NCBI GenBank assembly: GCA_947649645.1
Contig: CANSSP010000001.1
Span: 186,001-250,000, forward strand
Source of the DNA: an uncultured Roseburia sp.
GTDB taxonomy: Bacteria; Bacillota; Clostridia; Lachnospirales; Lachnospiraceae
DNA: 64,000 nucleotides
Direction: 5' to 3'
Position numbers and translations under genes: made by a program. The stretch's first letter is position 1. Each line of letters starts with the position of its first letter. Of the stretch, positions 16,639-25,203 are shown in pieces. The notes under the pieces are model-generated. The model ran no database searches, was not told where the DNA came from, and saw only the letters and a program-made list of their open reading frames with translations.

Positions 16639-17381
16639 TGAATAAAAATGTAGAACGTTTATATAACGGTATTATCAAGGAAAATCCCACGTTTGTCCTG
16701 ATGCTGGGAATGTGTCCGACGCTGGCAGTCACATCTTCTGCGATGAACGGACTTGGAATGGGGCTTTCGACAACTGTGGTTCTGGTCTGTGCGAATCTGC
16801 TGATTTCGGCATTCCGCAAAGTGATTCCGAACGGCGTTCGTATGCCGGCGTTTATCGTTATTGTGGCGTCGCTCGTGACGATGGTGCAGTTTATCATGAA
16901 TGCTTATACGCCGAGCCTTTCCGAGTCTCTGGGCGTGTATATTCCGCTTATCGTTGTAAACTGTATTATCCTTGGCCGTGCGGAGAGTTATGCGTCCAAA
17001 AATCCGGTGGTTCCGTCCATCTTTGACGGTATCGGCATGGGGCTTGGATTTACATTTGGTCTGACTGCGATCGGTCTGATCCGTGAGATTCTGGGTGCAG
17101 GCCAGGTTTTTGGCTTCCAGCTTCTTCCGCTTGCCGACAAGGCAAACGGTGTGGCGGGATTTACGCCGATCACGATTTTCGTCATGGCGCCCGGGGCATT
17201 TCTTGTGCTGGCATGTCTTGTCGCTGTCATGAACATTGTGCGCGCGAAGATGGAGGCGAAGGGAAAACCGCTTGCAGCGCCGTCCGGCTGTCTGACGGGC
17301 GATTGCGCAAGCTGCGGCCAGTCCGCAATGTGTACCGGGCGCAGCCAGTCTGAGGGCGCGTCTGCGAAGAAGGCAGAATAG
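16638..17381 (+). CDS. rnfE: electron transport complex subunit RnfE with Cys-rich tail
   Basis: A 247-residue integral membrane subunit with six predicted helices, related to RnfA and NqrD. NPTFVLMLGMCPTLAVT near the start and GMGLGFTFGLTAIGLIRE are family signatures, and the RnfA/E pair binds an intramembrane iron centre through conserved cysteines. After the last helix there is a soluble extension of about 45 residues with four cysteines at 218, 223, 226 and 232 (CLTGDCASCG...MC). That spacing could hold a metal or Fe-S centre. I do not recall this tail as part of the basic family. Confidence 0.94.
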   Translation: MNKNVERLYNGIIKENPTFVLMLGMCPTLAVTSSAMNGLGMGLSTTVVLVCANLLISAFRKVIPNGVRMPAFIVIVASLVTMVQFIMNAYTPSLSESLGVYIPLIVVNCIILGRAESYASKNPVVPSIFDGIGMGLGFTFGLTAIGLIREILGAGQVFGFQLLPLADKANGVAGFTPITIFVMAPGAFLVLACLVAVMNIVRAKMEAKGKPLAAPSGCLTGDCASCGQSAMCTGRSQSEGASAKKAE

Positions 17382-17395
17382 AGGAGGAAATACAG

Positions 17396-17992
17396 ATGAA
17401 AGAATTACTTTTAATCGCAATCGGTTCCGCGATTGTAAATAACGTAGTGCTCAGCCAGTTCCTCGGTATCTGTCCGTTCTTAGGCGTATCCAAGAAGACA
17501 GAGACGGCGGCCGGGATGGGCGGTGCGGTCGTATTTGTTATCACGATTGCATCCTTTGTAACCGCGCTGATTTATAAATTCATCCTTGCGAACGAAGCTC
17601 TTCTGAAGATGGGCATTAATCTGACTTATCTGCAGACGATTGTGTTTATTCTCGTCATCGCGGCGCTGGTTCAGTTTGTCGAGATGTTCTTAAAGAAATC
17701 CATCCCGTCGCTCTACCAGAGCCTTGGCGTATTCCTTCCGCTGATCACCACGAACTGTGCCGTGCTCGGTGTGGCGCTGACCAATGTGACGAAAGAGTAC
17801 AACATTTTAGAGAGTATTGTGAACGGATTCGCGACGGCAGTCGGATTCCTGATTGCGATTGTCATTATGGCGGGCCTGCGTGAGAAGATTGAATACAACG
17901 ATATTCCAAAACCATTTCAGGGCACCGCAATCGTGCTGATCACGGCATGTCTGATGTCCATCGCGTTTATGGGATTCTCGGGAATGATTTAG
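17396..17992 (+). CDS. rnfA: electron transport complex subunit RnfA
   Basis: A 198-residue integral membrane subunit with six hydrophobic helices, homologous to RnfE with inverted topology. Conserved motifs NNVVLSQFLGICPFLGVS near the start and TTNCAVLGVAL near residue 118 include the cysteines that ligate the intramembrane iron centre. GAGGAGG precedes ATG 17396, and a 13-bp gap separates it from rnfB. Confidence 0.95.
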   Translation: MKELLLIAIGSAIVNNVVLSQFLGICPFLGVSKKTETAAGMGGAVVFVITIASFVTALIYKFILANEALLKMGINLTYLQTIVFILVIAALVQFVEMFLKKSIPSLYQSLGVFLPLITTNCAVLGVALTNVTKEYNILESIVNGFATAVGFLIAIVIMAGLREKIEYNDIPKPFQGTAIVLITACLMSIAFMGFSGMI

Positions 17993-18005
17993 GAGGAAAA
18001 ATAAG

Positions 18006-18797
18006 ATGAACATTACGGCAATCTTAGTTGCAGCCGCCGTAGTCGGCGGTGTAGGTATCATAATTGGGTTTTTCCTTGGTATTTCCGGAGAAAAATTCAA
18101 GGTAGAAGTGGACGAGAGAGAAGAAGCGATCATGGGCGTTCTCCCGGGGAACAACTGTGGCGGCTGCGGCTACGCAGGGTGTTCCGGCCTGGCTGCGGCG
18201 ATCGTAAAGGGCGAAGCTCCGGTCGGCCAGTGTCCGGTCGGCGGCGCTCCGGTTGCATCCCAGATCGGTGAGATTATGGGTGTCGCGGCGGAGGAAGGTG
18301 CGCGAAAGACAGCGTTTGTCAAATGTGCGGGAACCTGTGAGAAGGCGGGGCGCGATTACGAATATACAGGAAACGAGGACTGTGCGTCGATGGCTTTCGT
18401 GCCAAATGGCGGGCCAAAATCGTGTAATTATGGCTGTCTTGGTTATGGAAGCTGTGTGAAGGCCTGCCCGTTTGACGCGATTCACATTGTGGACGGGATT
18501 GCGCTTGTGGACAAGGAGGCCTGCAAGGCCTGCGGAAAATGTGTGGCTGCCTGTCCGAAGAATCTGATCGAGCTGGTGCCATACGATGCAAAACATCTGG
18601 TGCAGTGCAGCTCAAAGGACAAAGGCAAGGATGTCATGAAGGCCTGCTCCGTCGGCTGTATCGGCTGTCAGCTCTGTGTGAAGAACTGCCCGTCCGACGC
18701 GGTGCACGTGACTGACAATATCGCGTATATCGATCAGACGAAGTGTACGGGATGCGGCATCTGCGCGCAGAAGTGTCCAAAGAAAATCATCCTTTAG
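18006..18797 (+). CDS. rnfB: electron transport complex subunit RnfB
   Basis: Entry point for electrons from reduced ferredoxin. The 263-residue protein has one N-terminal membrane helix and then a [4Fe-4S] domain with NNCGGCGYAGCSGLA near residue 48. Ferredoxin-type cysteine motifs follow (CLGYGSCVKACP, CKACGKCVAACP, CIGCQLCVKNCP and CTGCGICAQKCP), so it can bind several clusters. It is the last gene of the operon; its stop codon lies inside a 13-bp inverted repeat. Confidence 0.95.
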   Translation: MNITAILVAAAVVGGVGIIIGFFLGISGEKFKVEVDEREEAIMGVLPGNNCGGCGYAGCSGLAAAIVKGEAPVGQCPVGGAPVASQIGEIMGVAAEEGARKTAFVKCAGTCEKAGRDYEYTGNEDCASMAFVPNGGPKSCNYGCLGYGSCVKACPFDAIHIVDGIALVDKEACKACGKCVAACPKNLIELVPYDAKHLVQCSSKDKGKDVMKACSVGCIGCQLCVKNCPSDAVHVTDNIAYIDQTKCTGCGICAQKCPKKIIL

Positions 18798-18852
18798 GAT
18801 TCCTTTAGGATTCCTATAGGACGGTTTTCTTCGAAAATTATCCTAAAGGATG
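18788..18852. repeat. long inverted repeat at the end of rnfB
   Basis: CATCCTTTAGGAT (18788-18800) is the exact complement of ATCCTAAAGGATG (18840-18852). The spacer contains two further TTAGGAT/TATAGGA-like units, so alternative pairings exist. There is no T-tract, so this is either a processing or stability element at the 3' end of the rnf mRNA or an atypical terminator. Confidence 0.6.
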
Positions 18853-18942
18853 ACATATGGTTTCAAGGCGAAGGTTTTTGGAGTTGTGATATTCCGAAAA
18901 CCTTCGTTTGATTTGGGGAACGGCAGGCTGGAGGGGAATGAA

Positions 18943-19884
18943 ATGTTATATTTTATTGTCAATAAAAAGTCGAGGAGCGGAAGAGGGGCGGATACCTGGA
19001 GGGAGGTTGAAAAAGCCCTGCGGGATAAAAAAGTGCGCTACGAGGCGTGGTGCACGGAGTATGCGGGGCATGCGCGGAAACTCGCCGGCCGGATCTGTGA
19101 GAGGGAGGATGAGGATATCTGCCTGGTTGTGGTGGGGGGCGACGGAACGGCCAACGAGGCGATAAACGGGATTGCGCAGTTTGATCGTGTGCGTTTCGGG
19201 ATGATTCCGACGGGCTCCGGAAATGATTTTGCGCGGGGGCTTAAGATGAAAGGGAGTCCGGTTCAGATCCTGGAAGAGATTTTAGCCTGTGTGGAGCAGG
19301 GGCCGCAGGAGGCTTACCGAATGGATCTGGGGCGGGTGTGTTTTCCCGGAGGAGAGCCGAGGCTGTTTGCGATCAGTTCGGGTGTGGGACTGGACGCGAT
19401 CGTCTGTAAAAAAGCGCTGCAGTCGGGAATGAAGGATTTTTTAAACCGTCTGCACCTTGGAAAACTGACCTATCTTTTCCTGACGGTGCAGTCTTTGTTT
19501 TCCATGGAAACGAGCGATGCTGTCATGCGGCCCGGCAATGGCCATAAAATCCTGCACAGAAAGGCAATCTGTTTTGCCGCGATGAATTTCAGGGCGGAGG
19601 GCGGCGGTGTGCCGATGGCGCCTCTGGCGGACGCCACAGACGGAAAACTTTCCGTGTGCAGTATTTTTGGCATTCCCAGGTGGAGGACATTTTTCTGCCT
19701 GCCGCTGCTGGTGGCCGCAAAGCACAGCCGCATCCGGGGATTTTCCGTCACGGACTGCGGGAAATGCGAGATCAGGCTGAAACAGAAAATGGTACTTCAT
19801 GCGGATGGCGAATACTGCGGGGAGGTTTCCATGCTGCGGTTTTTCTGTCTGCCGGGGAAGCTCAGGGTGTTGCGTAAGCGGTAA
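18943..19884 (+). CDS. diacylglycerol kinase family lipid kinase
   Basis: A 313-residue member of the DAGK catalytic (DgkB/YegS) family, which phosphorylates lipid hydroxyl groups with ATP. VVVGGDGTANEAINGI near residue 65 is the nucleotide-binding GGDGT motif, followed by IPTGSGNDFARGL near 90 and HADGEYCGE near the end, all expected. The open frame extends back to 18850, but ATG 18943 with GGAGGGG 8-10 bases ahead is the likely start and matches the family N-terminus (YFIVNKKSRSGRG). The lipid substrate is not evident from sequence. Confidence 0.9.
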   Translation: MLYFIVNKKSRSGRGADTWREVEKALRDKKVRYEAWCTEYAGHARKLAGRICEREDEDICLVVVGGDGTANEAINGIAQFDRVRFGMIPTGSGNDFARGLKMKGSPVQILEEILACVEQGPQEAYRMDLGRVCFPGGEPRLFAISSGVGLDAIVCKKALQSGMKDFLNRLHLGKLTYLFLTVQSLFSMETSDAVMRPGNGHKILHRKAICFAAMNFRAEGGGVPMAPLADATDGKLSVCSIFGIPRWRTFFCLPLLVAAKHSRIRGFSVTDCGKCEIRLKQKMVLHADGEYCGEVSMLRFFCLPGKLRVLRKR

Positions 19885-19956
19885 GAGGCAAGACGCGCTG
19901 CCTTCGCAAAAGCAGTTTTGGAAAAATATTCGCGACCGGCATAAAAGAATCCTGAC

Positions 19957-19983
19957 ATAAACGCAATGCCCTCTTCATACATT
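19957..19983 (+). promoter_or_regulatory. sigma-E-type sporulation promoter of spoIVA
   Basis: ATA (19957-19959), 16 bp, CATACATT (19976-19983): the -10 matches the mother-cell sigma-E consensus CATACANT at every fixed position, and the spacing is right. It lies about 120 bp before spoIVA, which is sigma-E-controlled in Bacillus. Confidence 0.7.
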
Positions 19984-20100
19984 TTACTAAGTATGGAAGG
20001 GGCATCAGTGTGAAAAAAATATTCACACGGCGATTTGTGTCTGCGCGCTGTCTGCCACAAAGTCGCTTATGCGCAAAAAGCAGCGCAGAAATGGGGATTT

Positions 20101-21585
20101 ATGGACATCAGCACAAAAAAGGAATTTGATTTATACAAAGATATCCAGAACCGCACGGGAGGGGAGATCTATCTGGGTATCGTTGGTCCGGTCCGGACAG
20201 GAAAATCCACTTTTATCAAGCGTTTTATGGATTTGATGGTGCTTCCGTATATGGAAGATGTACATAGCAAAGAACGGACCATCGATGAGCTGCCGCAGTC
20301 TGCGCAGGGGAAGACGATTATGACGACGGAACCGAAGTTTATCCCTAAGGATGCGGCGGAGATAAAACTGGAGGACGGGACGAAGGTAAAAGTGAGGCTG
20401 ATCGACTGTGTGGGATTTATGGTCGAAGGGGCCTCGGGACATATGGAAGGCAATGAGAAACGGATGGTAAAGACGCCGTGGTTCGACTATGAGATTCCGT
20501 TTGTGGAGGCGGCCTCGGTGGGCACGGAAAAGGTAATCAGAGATCACGCCACAATCGGGATTGTGGTGACGACAGACGGCTCCATCGGGGAGCTGGAGAG
20601 AGGCAGCTACGTCGATGCGGAGGATAAGACGATTCAGGAGTTAAACGGTATCGGAAAGCCGTTCGTCATCGTGCTCAATTCACAGAAACCATACGGGGAA
20701 GAGGCGACGCGGCTGACGGAAGAGCTGAAGGAAAAATACCAGACGGCGGTAATTCCGGTCAACTGCGAACAACTCAGAAAAGACGATGTTTATAAAATAC
20801 TGGAGAGTATTCTGTATGAATTTCCCGTGGTGCGGGTGGAATTTTATATCCCGAAATGGGCGGAAATGCTGGATACGGAGCATCCGATGAAGGCGGAAGT
20901 CATCAAGACGGCGTCGGATATTCTCGGCGGGATGAAAAAGACAAAAGATGTCTACGTGCAGCAATTTGTGCCGGAGCAGTATATTTCCAGAATTAAAGTA
21001 GATGAACTGGATCTGGCGTCGGGGTGTGTCAGAATCCGTATGGATATCGCGGAACAGTATTATTACGAGAATATGAGCGAGCTGGCAGGTGTGCCCATTC
21101 AGGGAGAATATGAGCTGATCGCCATGATCAAAGATCTGGCGGGGCGCAAGGAATCGTATGAGAAAGTGGCGGATGCCTTTGAGGCGGTGCAGGCCAAGGG
21201 TTACAGCGTCGTCGGGCCGGGGCTTTCCGATATCAGGATGGAAGAACCGGTTCTGATCCGCCACGGGAATAAATTCGGGGTAAAAATGAAGGCTGTATCA
21301 CCGTCGATCCATATGATCAAAGCAAACATTGAGACGGAGATTGCGCCGATCGTGGGAAGTGAAGAGCAGGCAAACGATCTGATTTCCTATATCAAAGAGG
21401 GGCAGCAGAGCGACGAGGGCGCCTGGGAGACGAATATTTTCGGAAAATCGGTCGGCGAGCTGATGGAGGATGGTATCCGCAGCAAAATATCCATGATGGA
21501 TGACGAATGCCAGATGAAACTGCAGGATACGATGCAGAAAATCGTAAACGACAGCAACGGTGGGATGGTCTGTATTATTATATGA
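20101..21585 (+). CDS. spoIVA: stage IV sporulation protein A (spore coat morphogenetic ATPase)
   Basis: A 494-residue cytoskeletal ATPase that polymerises on the outer forespore membrane and anchors coat and cortex assembly. The Walker A region GPVRTGKST lies near residue 30, the DCVGFMVEGASGH segment near 105, and NSQKPYGEEA near 200. The length equals the family norm. The C-terminal end CIII is also typical. The frame is open upstream to 20035; ATG 20101 is chosen from the family start (TKKEFDLYKDIQNRTGG), although its GGGGA ribosome site is unusually close. A sigma-E promoter lies upstream and a terminator follows. Confidence 0.96.
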   Translation: MDISTKKEFDLYKDIQNRTGGEIYLGIVGPVRTGKSTFIKRFMDLMVLPYMEDVHSKERTIDELPQSAQGKTIMTTEPKFIPKDAAEIKLEDGTKVKVRLIDCVGFMVEGASGHMEGNEKRMVKTPWFDYEIPFVEAASVGTEKVIRDHATIGIVVTTDGSIGELERGSYVDAEDKTIQELNGIGKPFVIVLNSQKPYGEEATRLTEELKEKYQTAVIPVNCEQLRKDDVYKILESILYEFPVVRVEFYIPKWAEMLDTEHPMKAEVIKTASDILGGMKKTKDVYVQQFVPEQYISRIKVDELDLASGCVRIRMDIAEQYYYENMSELAGVPIQGEYELIAMIKDLAGRKESYEKVADAFEAVQAKGYSVVGPGLSDIRMEEPVLIRHGNKFGVKMKAVSPSIHMIKANIETEIAPIVGSEEQANDLISYIKEGQQSDEGAWETNIFGKSVGELMEDGIRSKISMMDDECQMKLQDTMQKIVNDSNGGMVCIII

Positions 21586-21591
21586 CAGAAA

Positions 21592-21624
21592 GGGATGCGG
21601 CGAAGAGCAGGCCGCATCCCTTTT
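21592..21624 (+). terminator. intrinsic terminator after spoIVA
   Basis: GGGATGCGGC (21592-21601) and its complement GCCGCATCCC (21611-21620) with a 9-nt loop, followed by TTTT. The stem may also act on the convergent gene at 21648-22208. Confidence 0.88.
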
Positions 21625-21647
21625 GTATGTGTCCGGCAGCGCACATT

Positions 21648-22208
21648 TTAAGGCTCCTTTTCGTCCTCTTTTTCCTGTGGAAGCGACTGGTATTTGTCGG
21701 ATTGCTGATATTCGTCCATCACTTTCTGGAAGGCCGCGACGAGATATTCTTTCATCGGGTCTTCCTCTGAGACAGAAGAGAGGGCGTCTGTGTAGACTTC
21801 GAGTGCTTCTTCCTTTGAGGTGCAGCCTGCAAGACGGTTTTCAAGGGAATCGCGCATCATCTGTACGCGGGCAGCCTGCTGGTAGAGTACAGGGTCTTCC
21901 GCCTGCAGAAAACGCATTTCCTCTCCGCTGAGCTTTTCACCATTTTTTAATTTTGCGAGAATATGTGCAAGGTATTCTTTTTTTTCTTCCTCCGTCATGC
22001 CGCACGCGGGGCTTAACAGTTCCGAGATACTTTTTGCGACGGTGAAGCTGTCGAGCGCGCCTCTGGTGCCGGCGGCGCTTTCCGTCTGCGATCTTTTCCG
22101 GCCGAAATTGCAGGAAGCCAGATTCTGGGAAATTCGTTCTGCGGCGGAACGCTTGTCTCTTTCGGGGTGGAGCGCCCGCGATAAACCAGAAAAACAGGGT
22201 GTGTGCAT
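21648..22208 (-). CDS. uncharacterised helical protein
   Basis: A 186-residue protein of unknown function. It has no signal peptide or membrane segment. The N-terminal 65 residues are basic and probably disordered. From about residue 70 it is strongly helical and acidic (TEEEKKEYLAHILAKL, then a SGEEMRFLQ segment) and ends in a charged tail. The ribosome site (AAAGGAGG) is strong. It starts 14 bp after the SGNH hydrolase gene, so the two form one transcript. I recall similar small helical proteins in related Lachnospiraceae, but no role is known to me. Confidence 0.7.
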   Translation of the reverse strand: MHTPCFSGLSRALHPERDKRSAAERISQNLASCNFGRKRSQTESAAGTRGALDSFTVAKSISELLSPACGMTEEEKKEYLAHILAKLKNGEKLSGEEMRFLQAEDPVLYQQAARVQMMRDSLENRLAGCTSKEEALEVYTDALSSVSEEDPMKEYLVAAFQKVMDEYQQSDKYQSLPQEKEDEKEP

Positions 22209-22222
22209 CGTTGATTCCTCCT

Positions 22223-23398
22223 TTATCTGAAAAGCTCTTCCGGCACGGCGTATGCCATCTGGCGATATGCCGCTTTGCTGGGATGCAGATGATCTCCGCT
22301 GTCAAAACCCTCTCTGAATGCGGAAGGTTTTTTTTCGTCCCGCACAGCCAGATCAAAATCGATACATCCGTCCGCATCCTTTGTGGAACGCATCCACTCG
22401 TTGACCTCGCAGCGGAGTTTCTCACGGAAGGGGGCGTAGGTACGCCAGCCGTAAATCGGCAGAAGGGTTCCGAGCCAGACTTTTAAACCCATCCGGTGCG
22501 CTTCACCGGCGTACCAGGATAACCCGTCGATCAGCTCCGCTGCGGTCGGAAGATCGCTCATCGGCCGGAACGGGTTTACGTTGGTGCCGACAGGGTGGAT
22601 AATATCGTTGATCCCCTGCTGGATGATGACAAGGTCTGCTCCGGCAGTCGGGATCTCGTGCGCGAAGCGGTTTTTTCCTTTTAGTCCATAGGAAGCATAG
22701 GTGATACAGTCGTATTGCCGCAGAATCCGGGTCCCGCTGGCGGCGCGCCTTATCACCGATGTGTGGCAATATCCTTCCTCACGCAGCCGTAAAGAAAGTT
22801 CGTCCGGCCATGCCTGTGCCGTGATGGAATCGCCGTAACAGACGATGGAATGGTTTTCGTCTGAGGTCAGGATATCGATGCTGCTCAGAAAATAAAACCA
22901 GCTTGTCGTTTTGGTTTCGTCGGCCGGAAGCGCTGCGGCAGAAAGCTGGTTTCCCAGTGAGAAGAAGCCTTTGGAGAGCGGGCCGGTGATCAGCACTGCG
23001 GACTGCATCCGTGTGAAATCGGAAAAATAGATGCTGACGCACAGGGTTGATGCTGCGGAAACATTTAAGGAGACGGCGTCGCTTGTGACGCGTTCTCCAG
23101 CCGCAATGGTGACGGAGGACGCACCCGAAAAAGTGATATCGGCAAGCGTTTCGGGGGCGATGGGACAGTCCGGACTCATTTTTGTGGTTACGTCGGCGGG
23201 AGAGACGGCTGCCGTCGCTCCGGAGATGGTGACTGCCTCGCTCCCACAGTAGTTGTCAAAAGTGAATCTGACTGCATCACCGGAAAACGGTGCGTAGACG
23301 GGGTAGCGCAGCGTGATATTTTTTGCGTAGCTTTCGGGGCGGTGTTCTGCGACGGAGACCGCGTTTCCCCACATGGAAACCCATTTTGTGTTGTTCAT
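22223..23398 (-). CDS. SGNH/GDSL-family hydrolase
   Basis: A 391-residue esterase-fold protein. The N-terminal ~170 residues look like a beta-sandwich accessory domain. The C-terminal catalytic domain has block I YGDSIT (nucleophile Ser) near residue 190, block III QQGINDI near 260, and block V DHLHPS near the end (catalytic Asp-x-x-His). There is no signal peptide, so it may act in the cytoplasm, possibly on acylated sugars; the substrate is unknown. It is the first gene of a two-gene minus-strand operon. AAAAGGA precedes the ATG. Confidence 0.85.
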   Translation of the reverse strand: MNNTKWVSMWGNAVSVAEHRPESYAKNITLRYPVYAPFSGDAVRFTFDNYCGSEAVTISGATAAVSPADVTTKMSPDCPIAPETLADITFSGASSVTIAAGERVTSDAVSLNVSAASTLCVSIYFSDFTRMQSAVLITGPLSKGFFSLGNQLSAAALPADETKTTSWFYFLSSIDILTSDENHSIVCYGDSITAQAWPDELSLRLREEGYCHTSVIRRAASGTRILRQYDCITYASYGLKGKNRFAHEIPTAGADLVIIQQGINDIIHPVGTNVNPFRPMSDLPTAAELIDGLSWYAGEAHRMGLKVWLGTLLPIYGWRTYAPFREKLRCEVNEWMRSTKDADGCIDFDLAVRDEKKPSAFREGFDSGDHLHPSKAAYRQMAYAVPEELFR

Positions 23399-23422
23399 AT
23401 GTACGTATCCTTTTCTGTCTTT

Positions 23423-23450
23423 TCTATAAATAGATATGGTGCTGAGGCAA
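23423..23450 (-). promoter_or_regulatory. candidate promoter of the SGNH hydrolase operon
   Basis: On the minus strand TTGCCT (23450-23445), 16-bp spacer, TATAGA (23428-23423), 25 bases before the start codon. It is a moderate match to sigma-A. Confidence 0.4.
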
Positions 23451-23526
23451 AAAGCATTGTGGATGCGCTTATGCCATTCTGCTCCTTATATTATTATATC
23501 GGACAGTGAGAAAAATTTCCAGAGTC

Positions 23527-23555
23527 TTGCCCTTTTTCCCGGAAATTGCTATAAT
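23527..23555 (+). promoter_or_regulatory. candidate promoter of the small membrane protein/glycosyltransferase operon
   Basis: TTGCCC (23527-23532), 17 bp, TATAAT (23550-23555), about 70 bp ahead of ATG 23627. The -10 is perfect and the -35 matches four of six. Confidence 0.6.
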
Positions 23556-23626
23556 ACTATGCAATGTTATCATGCGGTGCTGCCACGCAGCCCTGTTATT
23601 GTAAGTCTGAAAGAGAGGAAATCCCG

Positions 23627-23950
23627 ATGAGAGGAATGAAAAAAGGGAAGAGAAATATACTGCTGCTTTTTCTGGTGATTGCCGCCGCGATTGCAGTGAT
23701 GCTGGTGTCGATTCTGGCGTTGAGAGTTCCGGCGTCCGTGGTCTGTGCGATTATGCTGATCGAAGCAGCGCTGGTTTTGTGCATGCGGAATGTACCGGTC
23801 TGGCTTCACGGACTTTTGATGATCGGACAGGTTGTGGCGGGAGTGGCGGTCAGAAATACCATGTTTATGATCTTATGCGCGGTGTTTTACCTGTTCGGGA
23901 TCCTGATGCTTGACCTGACGAAGGACGAGCGGAAAGGCGGTGCGGCGTGA
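23627..23950 (+). CDS. small integral membrane protein of unknown function
   Basis: A 107-residue, very hydrophobic protein with a basic start (RGMKKGKRN) and three or four membrane helices, ending in a charged tail. ATG 23627 follows AGAGAGGA; the frame is open further upstream without a ribosome site. Its stop overlaps the GTG start of the glycosyltransferase (GTGA), so the two are translationally coupled and may work together at the membrane. No family is recognised. Confidence 0.75.
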   Translation: MRGMKKGKRNILLLFLVIAAAIAVMLVSILALRVPASVVCAIMLIEAALVLCMRNVPVWLHGLLMIGQVVAGVAVRNTMFMILCAVFYLFGILMLDLTKDERKGGAA

Positions 23951-25203
23951 CGGAAGTTCTGATTTTCTGTTCGCGGGAGATCTGTTATCTGTCGGGCAAT
24001 TTTTTTGCAAATCAGATCGGCGCAGCGTTCGAGGAGCTTGGAATCGGGGCAAAGGTCTGTGAACTGTCAGAGGAGCGTTCCCTGGAAGAGCAGTTAGAGC
24101 CGCTGATCGGGCCGGAATACCGCCTGATTCTCGATTTTAATTCCAGGCTGCCGCGGATGGTGATGGAGGATGGGAGGCCGTATCTGGACAGGTTAAACGG
24201 CCCGTTTTTTGATTATATTCTGGATCACCCGCTGTTTCACTATAATGGTCTGACGACGGAGACGGAAAATATGCGTGTGATCGTGCCCGACGAGGCGCAT
24301 GCGGCCTATGTGAGGCGGTATCATCCGCAGATAAAGAGCGTACATATGCTTCCGCTCGGAGGTACGCGGGCATTGTCCGCGCGTGGGAGCGATAAGGCCG
24401 CAGAAGGGCAAGAAAAGACGGGTACGGCGAAAAGCTGCCGTGTCTTCTTTCCGGGTACTTTTGATACGCCCGATGCGGTATACCGGCTCGTACAGGAGGC
24501 GTCCGGGCCCGTAAAGCGCGCGATGCAGGAGCTGATTGACATGCGGCTCGCCGAGCCGCTGCTCCCGATGGAAGAGGCATATGAGCGTTATCTTGCCGGG
24601 CGGCAGATAACGCTCTCCGACGGGGAGTTTGCACTTTCGATGAACGCGATGTATCCGGTGGACGCCTATATCAGGGATTCCTTCCGCAAAGCAGCGGTTG
24701 ACGCGCTGCTTTCCGCGCGGATTCCTGTGACGGTGATGGGGGAGGGATGGGAGAAATACCATGCTCCGGACGAGCGATGCCTTAAACGGGAGAGGGGCGT
24801 TTTGTTCGGTCTTTCCTTTGAACGGATTGCGCGGGAGGAGATTCTGCTGAATGTCGCTCCGATTTTTAACCGGGGAATGCATGACCGGATTGTGGCCGGG
24901 ATGGCAAATGAGACGGTGGTTCTGACGGATGAAAATCCGTATCTGAGGCGACGCTTTCCAGACAAAGAGACACTTGCATTTTATTCCCTGCGCGATATGG
25001 ACACGTTGTGTGATACGGCGGCGCGGCTGATGGAGGATGGGGCGCGGCGGGAGCGGATGGCGCGGCGTGCTTATCATGAATTTCTCGCACACGATACCTG
25101 GAAATGCCGGGCGCGTCAGATACTGGAGTGGACGGGGCGCGGCGAAGAAGGAACGGCGTGCGGGACAGGCGTGTCCGCCGTGCAGGAAGGAGGAGGCCGG
25201 TGA
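23947..25203 (+). CDS. CgeB-like glycosyltransferase family protein
   Basis: A 418-residue protein resembling the CgeB/YkvP glycosyltransferase-like family. The N-terminal half (sensing a partner or acceptor) has LILDFNSRLPRM and the segment DYILDHPLFHYNGL. The C-terminal half is a GT-B-like nucleotide-sugar domain with VMGEGWEKYH, LNVAPIFNRGMHDRIVAGMANETVVLTDENPYL and a helical tail. Bacillus CgeB acts in spore-coat glycosylation; whether this one does is unknown. The GTG start overlaps the previous gene by 4 bp and its own stop overlaps the GTG of queH by 4 bp. Confidence 0.75.
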   Translation: MTEVLIFCSREICYLSGNFFANQIGAAFEELGIGAKVCELSEERSLEEQLEPLIGPEYRLILDFNSRLPRMVMEDGRPYLDRLNGPFFDYILDHPLFHYNGLTTETENMRVIVPDEAHAAYVRRYHPQIKSVHMLPLGGTRALSARGSDKAAEGQEKTGTAKSCRVFFPGTFDTPDAVYRLVQEASGPVKRAMQELIDMRLAEPLLPMEEAYERYLAGRQITLSDGEFALSMNAMYPVDAYIRDSFRKAAVDALLSARIPVTVMGEGWEKYHAPDERCLKRERGVLFGLSFERIAREEILLNVAPIFNRGMHDRIVAGMANETVVLTDENPYLRRRFPDKETLAFYSLRDMDTLCDTAARLMEDGARRERMARRAYHEFLAHDTWKCRARQILEWTGRGEEGTACGTGVSAVQEGGGR

